Assembly: GCA_003444795.1 (NCBI GenBank)
Contig: DLWR01000173.1
Span: forward strand, 1 to 6,135
Direction: 5' to 3'
DNA length: 6,135 nt
From: Cryomorphaceae bacterium
Lineage (GTDB): Bacteria; Bacteroidota; Bacteroidia; Flavobacteriales; Schleiferiaceae
Under the pieces are notes generated by a model. The model searched no databases, was not told the DNA's origin, and was given only the letters and a program-made list of their open reading frames with translations. The translations under genes and the position numbers were made by a program. Of this stretch, positions 5,718-6,135 are shown piece by piece (the stretch's first letter is position 1; each line of letters starts with the position of its first letter).

Positions 5718-6135
5718 ATGGAAAAGATAGGCCTTTCAAGCACAGAAGCAGGGGAACTTTGGGATGCTTTTTTCGATTACCTTTCCGTCGTGTCAAAACT
5801 TTCTGGTTGCTTCTTGTGCATCCTCTTCCTGGCTTCGTGCGAACGCTGGGAGGATTATCGCGCCCAATGGGTGGGATCTTATTCAGGTCAAGTGGAATTG
5901 CACAGCCAATACCCCACTACGGTGGGAGGAAATTGGATCATGTTTGACACGAGTTACACGCAAGACTGGGTCATCCATGTAGAAATGGACGGAGACAGCT
6001 CCTTGTTGATGACTGGTACGCGCGCGGGGGAAGTCGCCAATTTTGGCACCGTTCAAGTGCCTTCGACCGGATCTTTTTTACGCCAAACAGGAGGCGGAAG
6101 CAGTTACGCCGAACTGCGACTTCAATTCTCCCCAG
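5718..6135 (+). CDS. Putative lipoprotein, N-terminal part (runs off the window end)
   Basis: The frame is open from ATG 5718 to the window end (139 codons, no stop). A lipoprotein signal is clear: hydrophobic CFLCILFLASC with the lipobox L-A-S-C, whose lipidated Cys is encoded at 5838-5840. From ATG 5718 this Cys is residue 41, with an unusually long and acidic n-region. From a GTG at 5790 it is residue 17 (MSKLSGCFLCILFLASC), an ideal lipoprotein leader, so GTG 5790 may be the true start. After the Cys come ERWEDY and a Gly/Ser/Thr-rich, aromatic, probably beta-stranded domain (WVGSYSGQVELHS, GNWIMFDTSYTQDW). The opening WVGSYSG resembles small beta-barrel or lipocalin-like lipoproteins, but I do not recognise the family. 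It is expected to be anchored in the inner or outer membrane. Confidence 0.75.
   Translation, partial: MEKIGLSSTEAGELWDAFFDYLSVVSKLSGCFLCILFLASCERWEDYRAQWVGSYSGQVELHSQYPTTVGGNWIMFDTSYTQDWVIHVEMDGDSSLLMTGTRAGEVANFGTVQVPSTGSFLRQTGGGSSYAELRLQFSP

Noticed and set aside
5759..5982. Two + strand ORFs near the right end (5759-5947 and 5764-5982)
   Set aside because: They overlap the lipoprotein frame, which has the clear lipobox and stays open to the window end; they show no recognisable features.

Overview
The window looks like a Bacteroidota chromosome, probably a relatively GC-rich member of Flavobacteriia or a Cryomorphaceae-like lineage. Three genes or gene remnants end in type IX secretion system (T9SS) C-terminal sorting domains (final motifs of the type G-L-Y-x-V). 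There is an XrtF-like exosortase beside a small protein with a P-[IL]-D-G-G C-terminal sorting tail, and a Bacteroidota-style lipoprotein. No RNA gene, CRISPR array or insertion sequence was recognised.

Left half (1-3235, + strand). A co-directional, tightly packed run of genes ends at a strong bidirectional terminator. It starts with the 3' part of a large T9SS cargo protein. This is coupled by an ATGA stop/start overlap to a small exported protein with a CTERM-type tail. That gene is coupled by a second ATGA overlap to the exosortase gene, which overlaps by 19 nt a small polytopic membrane protein. Together these form a substrate + sorting-enzyme + accessory cassette read in one unit with a T9SS cargo. 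Base composition changes sharply inside the CTERM gene, from about 30% to 60% G+C. The exosortase keeps its Cys and Arg but appears to lack the usual third catalytic residue (His). A DUF1801 (YdhG-like) gene follows, broken by one extra T, then a doubtful 45-codon ORF with a signal-peptide-like start, then an intact GNAT acetyltransferase.

Right half (3236-6135). On the minus strand, convergent with the left block, lies a complete 679-residue T9SS cargo with a signal peptide, a long beta-rich region, an Omp28/thioredoxin-like domain with a CGPC motif and a C-terminal sorting domain. Upstream of it on the same strand is a short relic of another T9SS cargo gene. Its signal peptide and first ~60 residues abut, out of frame, the last ~35 residues of a T9SS sorting domain, which points to an internal deletion. 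Divergent from the relic, a lipoprotein gene runs off the right end of the window.

The common theme is cell-surface export: two different C-terminal sorting routes (T9SS and exosortase) plus lipoprotein export. The most unusual points are the T9SS cargo/CTERM/exosortase coupling with its internal composition break, the altered exosortase active site, and two broken genes within 6 kb.
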